Source: an uncultured Chitinophagaceae bacterium
Lineage (GTDB): Bacteria > Bacteroidota > Bacteroidia > Chitinophagales > Chitinophagaceae
Length of the DNA stretch: 64,000 nucleotides
Reading direction: 5' to 3'
NCBI GenBank assembly: GCA_937958995.1
Contig: CALGAP010000010.1
Coordinates: forward strand, 62,001 to 126,000
In this document: positions 52,801 through 61,553 of the stretch, in pieces
Layout: each line of letters opens with the position of its first letter
Numbering within the stretch: the first letter of the stretch is position 1
Translations under genes and position numbers: made by a program
Notes under the pieces: generated by a model
The model's database searches: none
Told to the model about the DNA's origin: nothing
Seen by the model: the letters and a program-made list of their open reading frames with translations, nothing else

Positions 52801-53787
52801 ATGGTAAAACGCCTTTTGTGCATTCTAACGGTTCTTATAGCTGGCTTGGCAGTTTCGTCTCAGGAAAAGATCAGACTTAAAATCAACGACCAGTACGAAT
52901 CGCGTATCGACAGCGTGCTGGTGGTAAATGGCAGCAATTCTACCTGGTATAAAAGCGATCCCGAAGGCAGGGTGGAAATTACCTATAACCCCGCCGATTC
53001 ATTGATATTCTCCGCCGCCAATCATCACCCCACCGCGGTGGCGGCTTATTCGCTGGAGACAGATACACTGGTAACCGTGAAGAAAAAATTTACGTGGAAA
53101 GACCTGGTCAATCCCATGTTCTATATCGTGTATGGGGGATTGTGGCTCTTGCTGTTTATTGTGTTTGCCGAAACCGGTTTGTTTGCAGGTTTCTTTTTAC
53201 CCGGCGACAGCCTCTTGTTTGTGGCCGGCATATACAGCACCAACCTCAGCGGCCAGTTCTTTAAAGACTTCGGCATGCCCGGCGCTAATAGCGAATGGGG
53301 CGGGTTGCTGGTATTGCTGGCATTGATTTCCGCGGCAGGTATATTGGGCAACTGGGTTGGTTTCTGGACGGGCCGTAAGATTGGACCGGCCATGTATCAC
53401 TGGCGCGACCGCTGGTTTTTTAAAAAAAGATATTTACACCAGGCCCATGAATTTTATGAAAAGCATGGTGGCCTCGCCATCATCGGTGCGCGCTTTTTGC
53501 CCATCATCCGCACATTCGCTCCCATTGTAGCCGGTATAGTGGGTATGGAGAGAAAAAAATTCGCGTACTTCAATATAGTAGGATGTATAGCCTGGGTATT
53601 CAGCATGCTGTTTGCGGGTCATTTTTTGTATAAATGGATCTTGTCGCAATTCGGTTTCGATCTGAAAGAACATCTCGAAATTATTGTGCTCGGCATTGTG
53701 ATTGTGACGACCGCGCCCGTGCTGGCAAAATTGATTTTCGGAAAGAAGAAGCACCCGGAATCCATTCCACCACAAACTCCTGAATAG
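52801..53787 (+). CDS. DedA family membrane protein with N-terminal secreted extension
   Basis: 328 residues, about 100 more than a usual DedA protein. The first ~18 residues look like a signal peptide, then an ~75-residue beta-rich segment (IRLKINDQYESRIDSVLVVN, DPEGRVEITYNPAD) resembles the carboxypeptidase-regulatory type of domain. From about residue 105 the DedA core starts: ETGLFAGFFLPGDSLLF, then GARFLPIIRTFAPIVAGIVGM with the conserved Arg/Pro set. DedA/VTT proteins act in lipid recycling and envelope homeostasis (some flip undecaprenyl phosphate). It precedes the MFS gene by three bases, so the two are one transcript. Confidence 0.9.
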   Translation: MVKRLLCILTVLIAGLAVSSQEKIRLKINDQYESRIDSVLVVNGSNSTWYKSDPEGRVEITYNPADSLIFSAANHHPTAVAAYSLETDTLVTVKKKFTWKDLVNPMFYIVYGGLWLLLFIVFAETGLFAGFFLPGDSLLFVAGIYSTNLSGQFFKDFGMPGANSEWGGLLVLLALISAAGILGNWVGFWTGRKIGPAMYHWRDRWFFKKRYLHQAHEFYEKHGGLAIIGARFLPIIRTFAPIVAGIVGMERKKFAYFNIVGCIAWVFSMLFAGHFLYKWILSQFGFDLKEHLEIIVLGIVIVTTAPVLAKLIFGKKKHPESIPPQTPE

Positions 53788-53790
53788 CGT

Positions 53791-55032
53791 ATGCAACAGA
53801 AACCAATTTCTGTTTTCAACATTGCGGTCATAGTAGCTGCTTTGGGTTACTTCGTGGATATTTACGATTTGTTGCTTTTTGGAATCATTCGCATCACTTC
53901 CTTGCGCGATCTTGGTTTGGATGATGCTCAAATTGCGAAAGACGGCCTCTTTATCCTCAACACCCAAATGCTCGGCCTGCTTATAGGCGGCATTCTGTGG
54001 GGCATATTGGGTGATAAGAAAGGTAGGTTGAAAGTGTTGTATGCCTCTATCATCTTGTATTCACTGGGCAATATTGCAAACGGTTTTGTGCAAAATGTGA
54101 ATCAATATGCGCTGATCCGCTTTGTAACAGGCATTGGATTGGCTGGTGAACTGGGCGCTGGCATCACTTTGGTGAGCGAACTGTTACCCAAAGAAAAAAG
54201 AGGTATTGGTACTTCGCTGGTGGCAGGCATTGGTTTGACGGGAGCCGTGGTGGCGTTTTTCCTGAAAGAAAATTTTCACTGGCGAACTTGTTATTTCATC
54301 GGTGGCGGCTTAGGGTTTTTGTTGCTGGCGCTTCGCGTGGGCGTACTTGAATCTTCACTGTTCAAGAGTATTCAGCACGAAAAGATTACAAAGGGAAACT
54401 TCTTCATGTTTTTCAATAATGCAAAGCGATTCAAAAAATACCTGCTTTGTATACTTATTGGTTTGCCTACCTGGTATGTAATTGGCATTCTGGTTACCTT
54501 TTCCAAAGAGTTTGGGGAAAAAATGGGTGTGGAAGGAACTATCGATCCGGGTAAATCGCTGATGTTTGCTTATGCTGCTATTTCTGTCGGCGATGTGGCG
54601 GTAGGCCTGGTAAGCCAGTGGCTGAAGAGCAGGAAAAAAGCTTTGTTTATTTTCTACGGACTCACCATAATTGGCATTATCTGGTTCTTCAACCTGAAAC
54701 CCGGACAATCGCCGGCCATGTTGTACGCGGCCTGCGCGTGGTTGGGCTTTGGCACGGGCTTCTGGGCAATATTCGTGACCATTGCCGCCGAACAGTTTGG
54801 AACGAATATCCGCGCAACGGCGGCCACCACCGTTCCCAATATGGTGCGAGGTAGTCTTAATCTCATCTCCTTATTGTTTGTAGGATTGCAACCTTCTCTC
54901 GGGTATGTGAAGAGCGGATGGGTAACAGGCGCCATTCTGATGGTGATCACTATTATTGCCGCGATCATGACCGAAGAATCTTTCCACAAAGACCTCGATT
55001 ATGTGGAAGAGACCAGTCCTGTATATACATAA
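53791..55032 (+). CDS. MFS transporter
   Basis: 413 residues with twelve predicted helices. The loop 2-3 motif of the major facilitator superfamily reads GDKKGRLKVLY, and helix 1 has the acidic YFVDIYDLLLFG typical of the sugar-phosphate/aromatic acid:H+ symporter groups. LAGELGAGITLVSELLPKEKRG is the second signature. The substrate is unknown. ATG follows the DedA stop by three bases. Confidence 0.9.
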   Translation: MQQKPISVFNIAVIVAALGYFVDIYDLLLFGIIRITSLRDLGLDDAQIAKDGLFILNTQMLGLLIGGILWGILGDKKGRLKVLYASIILYSLGNIANGFVQNVNQYALIRFVTGIGLAGELGAGITLVSELLPKEKRGIGTSLVAGIGLTGAVVAFFLKENFHWRTCYFIGGGLGFLLLALRVGVLESSLFKSIQHEKITKGNFFMFFNNAKRFKKYLLCILIGLPTWYVIGILVTFSKEFGEKMGVEGTIDPGKSLMFAYAAISVGDVAVGLVSQWLKSRKKALFIFYGLTIIGIIWFFNLKPGQSPAMLYAACAWLGFGTGFWAIFVTIAAEQFGTNIRATAATTVPNMVRGSLNLISLLFVGLQPSLGYVKSGWVTGAILMVITIIAAIMTEESFHKDLDYVEETSPVYT

Positions 55033-55059
55033 TCGGGCATTTAATTGCATTTTTGCCGC

Positions 55060-56052
55060 ATGAAATTCCTCGTCGTCCGGTTTTCTTCTATTGGCGATAT
55101 TGTGCTGACCACGCCCGTGGTACGCTGCCTGAAAAAACAGGTGATGACGGCCGAGGTGCATTATCTTACCAAAGCATCATTCCGCTCGCTGATTGAGCAT
55201 AATCCCTATATTGACAAGGCGCACTACCTGCAAGACAACCGGGACGAACTGATGCGCACCCTGCAGCAGGAAGATTTCGACTACATCATCGACCTGCACC
55301 ACAACCTGCGCACCTTGAAGGTGAAGAAAGCTTTAGGCAAAAAAAGTATTTCGTTCAATAAACTCAACATCGAGAAATACTTATACGTCAACTTCAAATT
55401 GCGCGTGCTTCCCGACATTCATATCGTGGACCGCTATCTTAAAACGCTTCATGAATTTGGAGTAAAAAATGACGGTGAAGGGCTCGACTATTTTATTCCT
55501 GGAAAAGAGAAGGTAAAGGAAAAAGATATTCCTGCTTCGCATCACGCAGGATATATAGGACTTGTAATTGGTGCGGCGCATGATACCAAGAAATTGCCGC
55601 TGCACAAATTAAAATCGCTTTGCGCCACGATCGATCATCCGATTATTTTACTGGGAGGAAAGGAAGATAAGCCGAATGGTGATGAAATTGCAGCCGTTGA
55701 TCCATACAAAATATATAACGCCTGCGGGAAATTTTCAATTAACGAATCCGCCGACCTGGTACGCCGCGCGAAGCTGGTGATAACGCATGATACCGGTTTA
55801 ATGCATATAGCGGCAGCGTTCAAAAAACCAATCATATCAATCTGGGGCAATACTGTGCCGGAATTTGGTATGTATCCTTATTATGGATCAGGCAAAGGCG
55901 CGTTTGATATTATGGAAGTGCGGCCGCTGCGCTGCAGGCCCTGTTCAAAGATTGGATATAATAAATGTCCGCTGAGACATTTTAAGTGTATGGAGGCGAT
56001 TGATGTGAGTGAGATTTATGAGAAGGTAAAAGAGAGATTGGGCAGGAAGTGA
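55060..56052 (+). CDS. glycosyltransferase family 9 (heptosyltransferase-like)
   Basis: 330 residues from ATG 55060, preceded by TTTTTGCCGC. The N-terminus FLVVRFSSIGDIVLTTPVVRCL is the GT9 signature. The second signature TGLMHIAAAFKKPIISIWGNT holds the donor-binding region. A Cys-rich C-terminus (CRPCSKIGYNKCPLRHFKCM) is often seen in Bacteroidota members. It probably adds a heptose or other sugar to the lipopolysaccharide core on the inner face of the cytoplasmic membrane. There are no other core genes beside it. Confidence 0.92.
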   Translation: MKFLVVRFSSIGDIVLTTPVVRCLKKQVMTAEVHYLTKASFRSLIEHNPYIDKAHYLQDNRDELMRTLQQEDFDYIIDLHHNLRTLKVKKALGKKSISFNKLNIEKYLYVNFKLRVLPDIHIVDRYLKTLHEFGVKNDGEGLDYFIPGKEKVKEKDIPASHHAGYIGLVIGAAHDTKKLPLHKLKSLCATIDHPIILLGGKEDKPNGDEIAAVDPYKIYNACGKFSINESADLVRRAKLVITHDTGLMHIAAAFKKPIISIWGNTVPEFGMYPYYGSGKGAFDIMEVRPLRCRPCSKIGYNKCPLRHFKCMEAIDVSEIYEKVKERLGRK

Positions 56053-56088
56053 TTGAGTAAATTTCGTAACTTCCCCAAAATCGTTCTC

Positions 56089-56808
56089 ATGAAAAAGTTT
56101 CTGTTTGCTTGTTTAGCGGTTGCTGCGCTCATGGTAACCGCTGCTTATATGAACCCGCAGCCCAATATCAGCGGGGCCTGGTCGCTGCAGGATGGTACCA
56201 AGACAAAGACGCTGGTCATTACAGACGACTATCTCTCCATGACCACTTTCGACAAAGAAAACAAGAAATTTTACGAAACAAAAGGTGGCGTTGTCAAAAT
56301 CAGTGGTAATAAGTTGACGCTGCTCTACGAGTTCAGCACCACTGACAATGGCGTTATCAACACCAGCGTAGATTATACTTTCGATGTGCAAAACGGCAAC
56401 CTGGTGCTTACGCAGGGCAACACCAAAGAAACCTATAAGCGTGTGGACGATAACAAAGGTCCGCTGGCAGGCGTATGGTATATGAGCGGTCGCGTGGTAA
56501 ATGATGTGGCCAGTGCTCCGCGTCCTTATGGCCCGCGCAAGACCGTGAAGATTATGTCGGGCACGCGTTTTCAATGGGTACAGGTGAATACGGAGAACAA
56601 ACAAACCGGCGCTTCGGGCGGCGGCACCTATACATTTGAGAATGGAAAATATACCGAGCATATCGAATTCTTTACGCGCGATAGCAGCAGGGTAGGTATG
56701 TCGCTCAGCTTTGAAGACAGAGTGGAGGGCAAGGACTGGCATCACACCGGTAAAAGCTCAACTGGTCAGCCGATGCACGAGATATGGACTAGGGCGCCGA
56801 AGCAGTGA
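56089..56808 (+). CDS. secreted protein with two lipocalin-like domains
   Basis: 239 residues from the ATG that begins a signal peptide (MKKFLFACLAVAALMVTAAY). Two similar beta-rich halves follow: ISGAWSLQDGTKTKTLVITD (about 25-115) and LAGVWYMSGRVVND (from about 120) with GTRFQWVQVN and GGGTYTFENGKYTEHIEFF. The second half resembles a short lipocalin-like domain found in many secreted Bacteroidota proteins; a ligand cannot be inferred. A TAACTTCC sequence near 56066 resembles the -7 box. A hairpin terminator follows. Confidence 0.75.
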   Translation: MKKFLFACLAVAALMVTAAYMNPQPNISGAWSLQDGTKTKTLVITDDYLSMTTFDKENKKFYETKGGVVKISGNKLTLLYEFSTTDNGVINTSVDYTFDVQNGNLVLTQGNTKETYKRVDDNKGPLAGVWYMSGRVVNDVASAPRPYGPRKTVKIMSGTRFQWVQVNTENKQTGASGGGTYTFENGKYTEHIEFFTRDSSRVGMSLSFEDRVEGKDWHHTGKSSTGQPMHEIWTRAPKQ

Positions 56809-56843
56809 GGTTTTCTACTACGAATAAATCTTGTTGAAATAGC

Positions 56844-56866
56844 AAAGCCGCCTTGAGAGCGGCTTT
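56844..56866 (+). terminator. intrinsic terminator after the lipocalin-like gene
   Basis: Perfect 8-bp stem AAAGCCGC (56844-56851) / GCGGCTTT (56859-56866), 7-base loop, then TTGATTTG. It lies 36 bases after the stop codon. Confidence 0.8.
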
Positions 56867-56938
56867 TGATTTGCAATGAGACCTTAACCAAACCAGAACT
56901 CCGTACTAAACAATCATGTGAAATCACGATATGCCTTG

Positions 56939-57172
56939 TTACCCGGCCATCTCCTCACCCTTTACCAACTCATACACCTTTACCCCCAATGCATCCGCCA
57001 GCAGGCTGAGCGTATTCAACGTCACATTTACTTCGCCATTTTCCATCCTGCTGATCATGCCGTGATCGATGCCGCATATAGCCGTCAGCCCGCGCTGGCT
57101 CAGCGATTTGCACCGCCTGAATTTTCGCAGGTTCTCACCAAATATTTTCCGTATGTCCTTGCGCGGCTCCAC
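56939..57172 (-). CDS. small XRE-family DNA-binding protein
   Basis: 77 residues, GTG start at 57172; no ATG is available in frame. It is one Cro/C1-type helix-turn-helix: FGENLRKFRRCKSLSQRGLT, then ICGIDHGMISRMENGEVNVT and LNTLSLLADALGVKVYELV. Nothing else is attached, so it is a stand-alone regulator. The gene is isolated on the minus strand between the terminator of the lipocalin-like gene and a 301-base non-coding gap. The target is unknown. Confidence 0.82.
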   Translation of the reverse strand: MEPRKDIRKIFGENLRKFRRCKSLSQRGLTAICGIDHGMISRMENGEVNVTLNTLSLLADALGVKVYELVKGEEMAG

Positions 57173-57473
57173 GAAAAAAAATTGAGATGGGCAAGGTGAA
57201 TAACTTTTTTGAAATAATTGTTGTGGTATGAAACACCGAGGGAATTTTTTTTCTACAATTGAACAATACTGTTAGTAGGTGGTGTGATATGCTTAAAATT
57301 TTCAGCATAAACCGGGCGGAAATTTTCGCGACAAGGCGCCAGGGCGCAAAGACCTTTCGTGCCTCTTCCTGCCACTCATATTCGCGTAATGCGTGATATC
57401 GTTAACATCTGCGATCAAAAAAGGGACCCCGATTTTATCCGGGATCCCCATTTGTACATCAGTGGTTAAGTCT
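57173..57473. other. 301-base gap: AT-rich promoter region, repeat-like tract and terminator
   Basis: No ORF of interest. The left part (57180-57300) is AT-rich and probably holds the promoter of the small XRE gene. At about 57328-57365 a GCGACAAGGCGCC/GGGCGCAAAG tract resembles the GCGCAAAG-type dispersed repeats common in bacterial genomes. The right end holds the terminator of the sugar dehydrogenase gene (57423-57448). Confidence 0.4.
57423..57448 (-). terminator. intrinsic terminator of the sugar dehydrogenase gene
   Basis: Read on the minus strand, GGGATCCCG pairs with CGGGGTCCC (one mismatch; 8 of 9) around an 8-base loop and is followed by TTTTTT. It starts 25 bases after the gene's stop. 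Confidence 0.85.
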
Positions 57474-59165
57474 TTAGCGAACAAAAACTTTTTGCGAGAA
57501 GCTCTTCTTCCAGTCCTGGTGATTCAGTCTTACGATAACGGCGCCGCTTGCAGACTGCGGAAGTGGTATATCGATGCGGCCGGTGCGGCCACCCAACATC
57601 TGCTTGCGCAGCAATCTTCCGTACAAGTCGAGGATTTCAACATTTTCAAATTTCTCCGAGAGATAAAGACTTACGGTGCCATTAGTACGGATGGTCGGAA
57701 ATACATAGTTCCTCGCAGAGCCTGTGATTTCAACAGTTATGATTTTTGAATATTCTGCTGCGCCATCCAGGTCAACAGTTTTCAGCCGGTAATAAACTCT
57801 TTGCTTGTTGAAAACGGTATGTGTGAATCGATAGGTTTCGCCATTAAGATTATTCAGCGCAGGCACTACGCCCACTACGGTAAAGTCAATATTGTTTTCG
57901 CTGTATTGCACTTCAAATTGCTTTACGTTTTGTTCGAAGCTGGTCTCCCAGGACAGGTTCACACCGCCATCGCCGGGTTGCCCCTGGAAGCTGACGAGCG
58001 TTACAGGTAAGGGCGCGCCGGGAGGAGCGGTTACCAGGTAAATATTTCCGTTGAGTGTAGCGGCAAAGAGACGACCGCTCTCACTTTCTCCATAACTCAC
58101 CACATTGGTCTGTACGCTGGCTTGTCGCGTCACGTTCCAGCCACCCGCGCCATCCGGCGCTACCAGCCATAGATGTCCTGATCCAAAATCGCTCATGAGA
58201 TAATAACCCCGCAACGCGGGAAATTCATCCCCGCGATACACATAACCGCCAGTGACTGATATACCGCCCTGTGCATTGTGCGCGTATGCGTAGATGGGAG
58301 AAACATAACTGCTTTGCGGCTGACAACCCGTTGGGTTGTATGCATTGAAACCTTCATAACAACGCCATCCGTAATTAATGCCGCCGGTGGCGCCCGCCGG
58401 GCGGAAATTCAGTTCTTCCCATTGTTCCTGGCCCACATCCGCGAGCCACAGATCATAGGTCTGCCTGTCAAAACTCCAGCGCCATGGATTGCGCAAACCC
58501 AGGGCCCAGATCTCATCGCGCACATTGGGATCGTCAACAAATGGATTATCTTCAGGAATAGTATAAAATGGTTCCGTGTCGATGCCGTCAACATTCAGCC
58601 GAAGCATTTTGCCCAGCAATGAATTTCCATTCTGCGCATTATTGAGCGGGTCGCCGCCACCACCACCATCGCCAGTGGCAAAGTAGAGATAACCATCGGC
58701 ACCGAAATTCAGTTTGCCACCATTGTGATTGGTTGCACTCTTGGGTATAGTGAGGAGAATATTCCCCGTTGTTTCATCTGCCACATACGGGTTGGCGGGG
58801 TTGGTGAAAAAACGCGCTACTGTTATAGAACCATTCACCCGCGTATAGTACACAAAAAACATCCTGTTCTCTTCATATAAAGGATGGAATGCGAGGCTCA
58901 GCAATCCCTGCTCGCCGCCGGAGGTGATAACGCTGTCTGAAATATCGAGAAATGGAGTGGGCAGCACCACGCTGTCTTCTATAATCCTGATGGTTCCGCC
59001 TCTCTCTACTATAAATAAACGATTACTGCCATCGTCAGCATTTACAATATCAACCGGCTGAGCAAACCCACTCATGTATAACCTGAAAGTCACGACAGGC
59101 TGTGCCGTAGCGCCGATGCTGCAAACGAAGCCCAGCATAAATAGTATGCCTCGGGCGATTTTCAT
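57474..59165 (-). CDS. PQQ-dependent sugar dehydrogenase with T9SS type A sorting domain
   Basis: 563 residues from ATG 59165, which opens a clean signal peptide (MKIARGILFMLGFVCSIGATAQ); ATGs at 59186 and 59195 are also possible. Residues ~25-370 form the glucose/sorbosone dehydrogenase six-bladed propeller (FIVERGGTIRI, LLSLAFHP, KSATNHNGGKLNFGADGYLY with the catalytic-type His, WALGLRNPWRWSFD). A fibronectin-like segment follows (VNLSWETSFEQNVKQFEVQY). The last ~70 residues are a Por-type T9SS tail (VEILDLYGRLLRK, ending KSFSQKVFVR). It should oxidise sugars with PQQ outside the cell, after export through the SprA pathway. No PQQ synthesis genes are in the window. Confidence 0.92.
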   Translation of the reverse strand: MKIARGILFMLGFVCSIGATAQPVVTFRLYMSGFAQPVDIVNADDGSNRLFIVERGGTIRIIEDSVVLPTPFLDISDSVITSGGEQGLLSLAFHPLYEENRMFFVYYTRVNGSITVARFFTNPANPYVADETTGNILLTIPKSATNHNGGKLNFGADGYLYFATGDGGGGGDPLNNAQNGNSLLGKMLRLNVDGIDTEPFYTIPEDNPFVDDPNVRDEIWALGLRNPWRWSFDRQTYDLWLADVGQEQWEELNFRPAGATGGINYGWRCYEGFNAYNPTGCQPQSSYVSPIYAYAHNAQGGISVTGGYVYRGDEFPALRGYYLMSDFGSGHLWLVAPDGAGGWNVTRQASVQTNVVSYGESESGRLFAATLNGNIYLVTAPPGAPLPVTLVSFQGQPGDGGVNLSWETSFEQNVKQFEVQYSENNIDFTVVGVVPALNNLNGETYRFTHTVFNKQRVYYRLKTVDLDGAAEYSKIITVEITGSARNYVFPTIRTNGTVSLYLSEKFENVEILDLYGRLLRKQMLGGRTGRIDIPLPQSASGAVIVRLNHQDWKKSFSQKVFVR

Positions 59166-59307
59166 GTTGGGAAGAATGGAGTACATTTTTCGCATAAGTT
59201 GACATTTAAGGTGTTTTGGGGCACCCGGCACCCGACACTCCACATGGGTGAAGCAACCAGAGACAAGACCGCAAAAGCAATGCCCGGCAATTTTGGGGAA
59301 ATAAAAA

Positions 59308-59329
59308 AGGCGCCCCGGGCGGGACGCCT
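59308..59329 (-). terminator. intrinsic terminator of mdh
   Basis: On the minus strand AGGCGTCCC pairs with GGGGCGCCT (one G-U type pair) around a 4-base loop and runs into TTTTTTAT. It begins 21 bases after the mdh stop. Confidence 0.85.
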
Positions 59330-59349
59330 CCACAACAAACAATATGCGA

Positions 59350-60279
59350 TTATAAAGTCTTCAATACATCATTCATAGAACGTACAGCATCTGCGCTCTT
59401 GTTGAACAAGGCTTTTTCTTCATCGTTCAGATCCAGTTCTATAATTTTTTCCCAGCCATTCTTGCCAATCACTACGGGCACACCCAGGCAGATATCTTTC
59501 TGGCCGTATTCGCCTTCGAGTTTCACGCAGCAGGTAATTAATTTCTTTTCATCGCGCAGGATGCTCTCCACCAGTGAGGCTGCTGCTGCACCGGGAGCAT
59601 ACCAGGCAGAGGTGCCAATAAGTTTGGTCAGCGTAGCGCCGCCCACCATAGTATCGTTGATGATTTGCTTTTGCTGATCGGCCGATAAGAATTTGGTTAC
59701 AGGCACGCTGTTCCAGGTGGCAAAACGAATCAGCGGAATCATGGTAGTATCACCGTGACCGCCGATTACGATGGCATTCAGATCAGCGGGACTGCATTTG
59801 AGGTGCTGGCTCAGCTGATATTTGAAACGTGAGCTGTCGAGCGCGCCGCCCATACCAATGATCCTGTTTTTGGGAAGACCGGTGGCGGTGAGCGCCAGGT
59901 AAGTCATAGTATCCATCGGGTTGCTCACAATAATAAGAATAGCATTGGGAGAATGCTTGAGAATATTTTCAGCCACGCCTCTTACAATACCGGCATTGGT
60001 GCCGATCAGTTCTTCGCGCGTCATACCCGGTTTGCGGGGAAGTCCAGAAGTTATTACTACCACGTCGCTTCCGGCAGTCTTGCTATAGTCGTTGGTAGAA
60101 CCAGAAATGCGGGTATCAAAACCAAGCAGGGCGGCGGTCTGCATCATATCCTGCGCCTTGCCTTCGGCCAGTCCTTCTTTAATATCGAGAATTACCAGTT
60201 CTTCAGCCAGTTCTTTACGAGCAATATTATCCGCAGTGGTTGCGCCTACGGCGCCTGCGCCAACGACAGTTACTTTCAT
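59350..60279 (-). CDS. mdh: malate dehydrogenase
   Basis: 309 residues, of the lactate-dehydrogenase-like malate dehydrogenase group. The NAD site is GAGAVGATTADNI (7-19). Substrate-binding Arg residues lie in GLPRKPGMTREEL; the catalytic Asp/His pair is in GMGGALDSSRF and IGGHGDTTMIPL. It interconverts malate and oxaloacetate in the TCA cycle. It is monocistronic, with its own terminator, and a GACCTTTG sequence about 40-50 bases upstream resembles the -7 box. Confidence 0.96.
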   Translation of the reverse strand: MKVTVVGAGAVGATTADNIARKELAEELVILDIKEGLAEGKAQDMMQTAALLGFDTRISGSTNDYSKTAGSDVVVITSGLPRKPGMTREELIGTNAGIVRGVAENILKHSPNAILIIVSNPMDTMTYLALTATGLPKNRIIGMGGALDSSRFKYQLSQHLKCSPADLNAIVIGGHGDTTMIPLIRFATWNSVPVTKFLSADQQKQIINDTMVGGATLTKLIGTSAWYAPGAAAASLVESILRDEKKLITCCVKLEGEYGQKDICLGVPVVIGKNGWEKIIELDLNDEEKALFNKSADAVRSMNDVLKTL

Positions 60280-60400
60280 CGGAGAAACAGTTTTATGAGG
60301 TTATGTAATGTTTAAAATTTGCCGCAAAGGTCGGGGAAAGCGGGGGAATATTGAATATTGAAATTGAAATTGAATTTGAATGTGAATGTGAATAAGGGGG

Positions 60401-60922
60401 TTATTTGCCGGCAAAGGCGTCGAGGACTTTGGAGATGGGGACGTTACTCTCAAAAGTGGTGATCAGCTTGCCGCGGCTGTCGTAAAGCGCCTGGTAAGGA
60501 ATGCCCTGCATCTGGTAGTAGGGCGGGAGTTTGAAATTAACGTCGCGGCCAAGCCGTACATTGGGCCATTTAGTGCCGATTTCGTGTTTTTGATAGAAAT
60601 AGACCATCTCATCAAAGGGCTGGTAAGTGGCCATAATGATCTGGATATCTTTAAACTTGTCTTTGTTCTTCTCCATTTCAGCCCATTGCTTCTGGCAGTG
60701 GTCGCACGAAGGGCTGAAAAAGAAAATAAGCGTGGGCTGTTGTTTCCTGAGGTCAGCGGTGGTAAATACCGTGCTGTCTACCTGTATCAGGTACAAATCG
60801 GGTAAAATGGGAGTCCTTTTATAGGGTGGTTCAGCTTTCTGACCGTTCTGACCATTTTGTGCAAAGGCTCCAACAGAGGTAGCGAGCATCAACAGCGATA
60901 ATATCCAGTTTTTCAGTTTCAT
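60401..60922 (-). CDS. TlpA-like thioredoxin-fold protein, periplasmic
   Basis: 173 residues with a signal peptide (MKLKNWILSLLMLATSVGAFA). The thioredoxin fold has the redox motif CDHC in FFSPSCDHCQKQW (about residue 73) and a cis-Pro segment around QGIPYQALYD. It probably reduces or oxidises disulfides, or helps redox homeostasis in the periplasm; partners are not visible. A TATTTTTG box lies 22 bases upstream of the ATG. Confidence 0.9.
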   Translation of the reverse strand: MKLKNWILSLLMLATSVGAFAQNGQNGQKAEPPYKRTPILPDLYLIQVDSTVFTTADLRKQQPTLIFFFSPSCDHCQKQWAEMEKNKDKFKDIQIIMATYQPFDEMVYFYQKHEIGTKWPNVRLGRDVNFKLPPYYQMQGIPYQALYDSRGKLITTFESNVPISKVLDAFAGK

Positions 60923-60944
60923 AGCTTAAGAGAAAGGGTATCAA

Positions 60945-60952
60945 CAAAAATA
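60945..60952 (-). promoter_or_regulatory. -7 box TATTTTTG upstream of the TlpA-like gene
   Basis: On the minus strand TATTTTTG matches TAnnTTTG and lies 22 bases before the ATG. Confidence 0.45.
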
Positions 60953-61011
60953 ACCCGAAAATACCTCCACTACAACCCTTTTTTCATTGTTTAAAAAAAG
61001 ATTGGGTCATC

Positions 61012-61045
61012 TACGAGAATTTCGTAAGTTTACGGAAAATTCGTA
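61012..61045 (+). promoter_or_regulatory. double BlaI-type operator
   Basis: Two dyads lie in tandem just before the ATG at 61049: TACGAGAATTTCGTA (61012-61026) and TACGGAAAATTCGTA (61031-61045). Their centres are 19 bases apart, so the two sites lie on nearly the same face of the helix. Arms TACG(A)/(T)CGTA resemble the TACA/TGTA arms of known bla/mec operators. The outer ends CTACGA and TCGTAG also pair with each other. Position over the start points to autorepression by BlaI. Confidence 0.65.
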
Positions 61046-61048
61046 GAA

Positions 61049-61408
61049 ATGGAAAAGCTAACACCGCAGGAAGAACAGGCAATGATGGCGGTCTGGAAGA
61101 CCGGCGAGGGGAACGTGAAAATGTTCCTGGAAAATATGGAAGGCAGCAAGCCTCCCTACACCACACTGGCCTCCACCATAAAAAATCTAGAGAAAAAAGG
61201 CCTGCTCAAAAGCCGGCTGGTGGGCAATACCTATTTATACAAAGCCACTATGACGGAAGAGGAGTATAAAAAAAGTCTTATGAGCGGCGTGGTGAAAAAC
61301 TATTTCGCCAACTCTTATAAGGAACTGGTGAACTTTTTCGTGGAGCAGAAAAAATTGAGTCCGAAAGAACTGAAAGAGATCATCGACCTGATCGAAGGAA
61401 AGAAATAA
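61049..61408 (+). CDS. blaI: BlaI/MecI/CopY family transcriptional repressor
   Basis: 119 residues. The winged-helix part (LTPQEEQAMMAVWKTGEGNV, TTLASTIKNLEKKGLL) and the C-terminal dimerisation helices match the family. Repressors of this type bind dyads over their own promoter and are cleaved or released when the partner M56 protein senses a signal, classically beta-lactams or copper. The partner is the next gene, 145 bases downstream on the same strand. In Bacteroidota the inducer is often unknown, so no claim is made about beta-lactams. Confidence 0.92.
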   Translation: MEKLTPQEEQAMMAVWKTGEGNVKMFLENMEGSKPPYTTLASTIKNLEKKGLLKSRLVGNTYLYKATMTEEEYKKSLMSGVVKNYFANSYKELVNFFVEQKKLSPKELKEIIDLIEGKK

Positions 61409-61553
61409 CCGCGCGGCCGTTGATGCGCCATTCAAAACCATTTTCATGACTGTGCTTCTGTGCATAGCTATCAGTCGCGAGCAGAAAACCAACGGTCATA
61501 TAAAGATCAATATCCGCATCTCAAAAGATAACGAACAGTAAAAAAATACAGAT

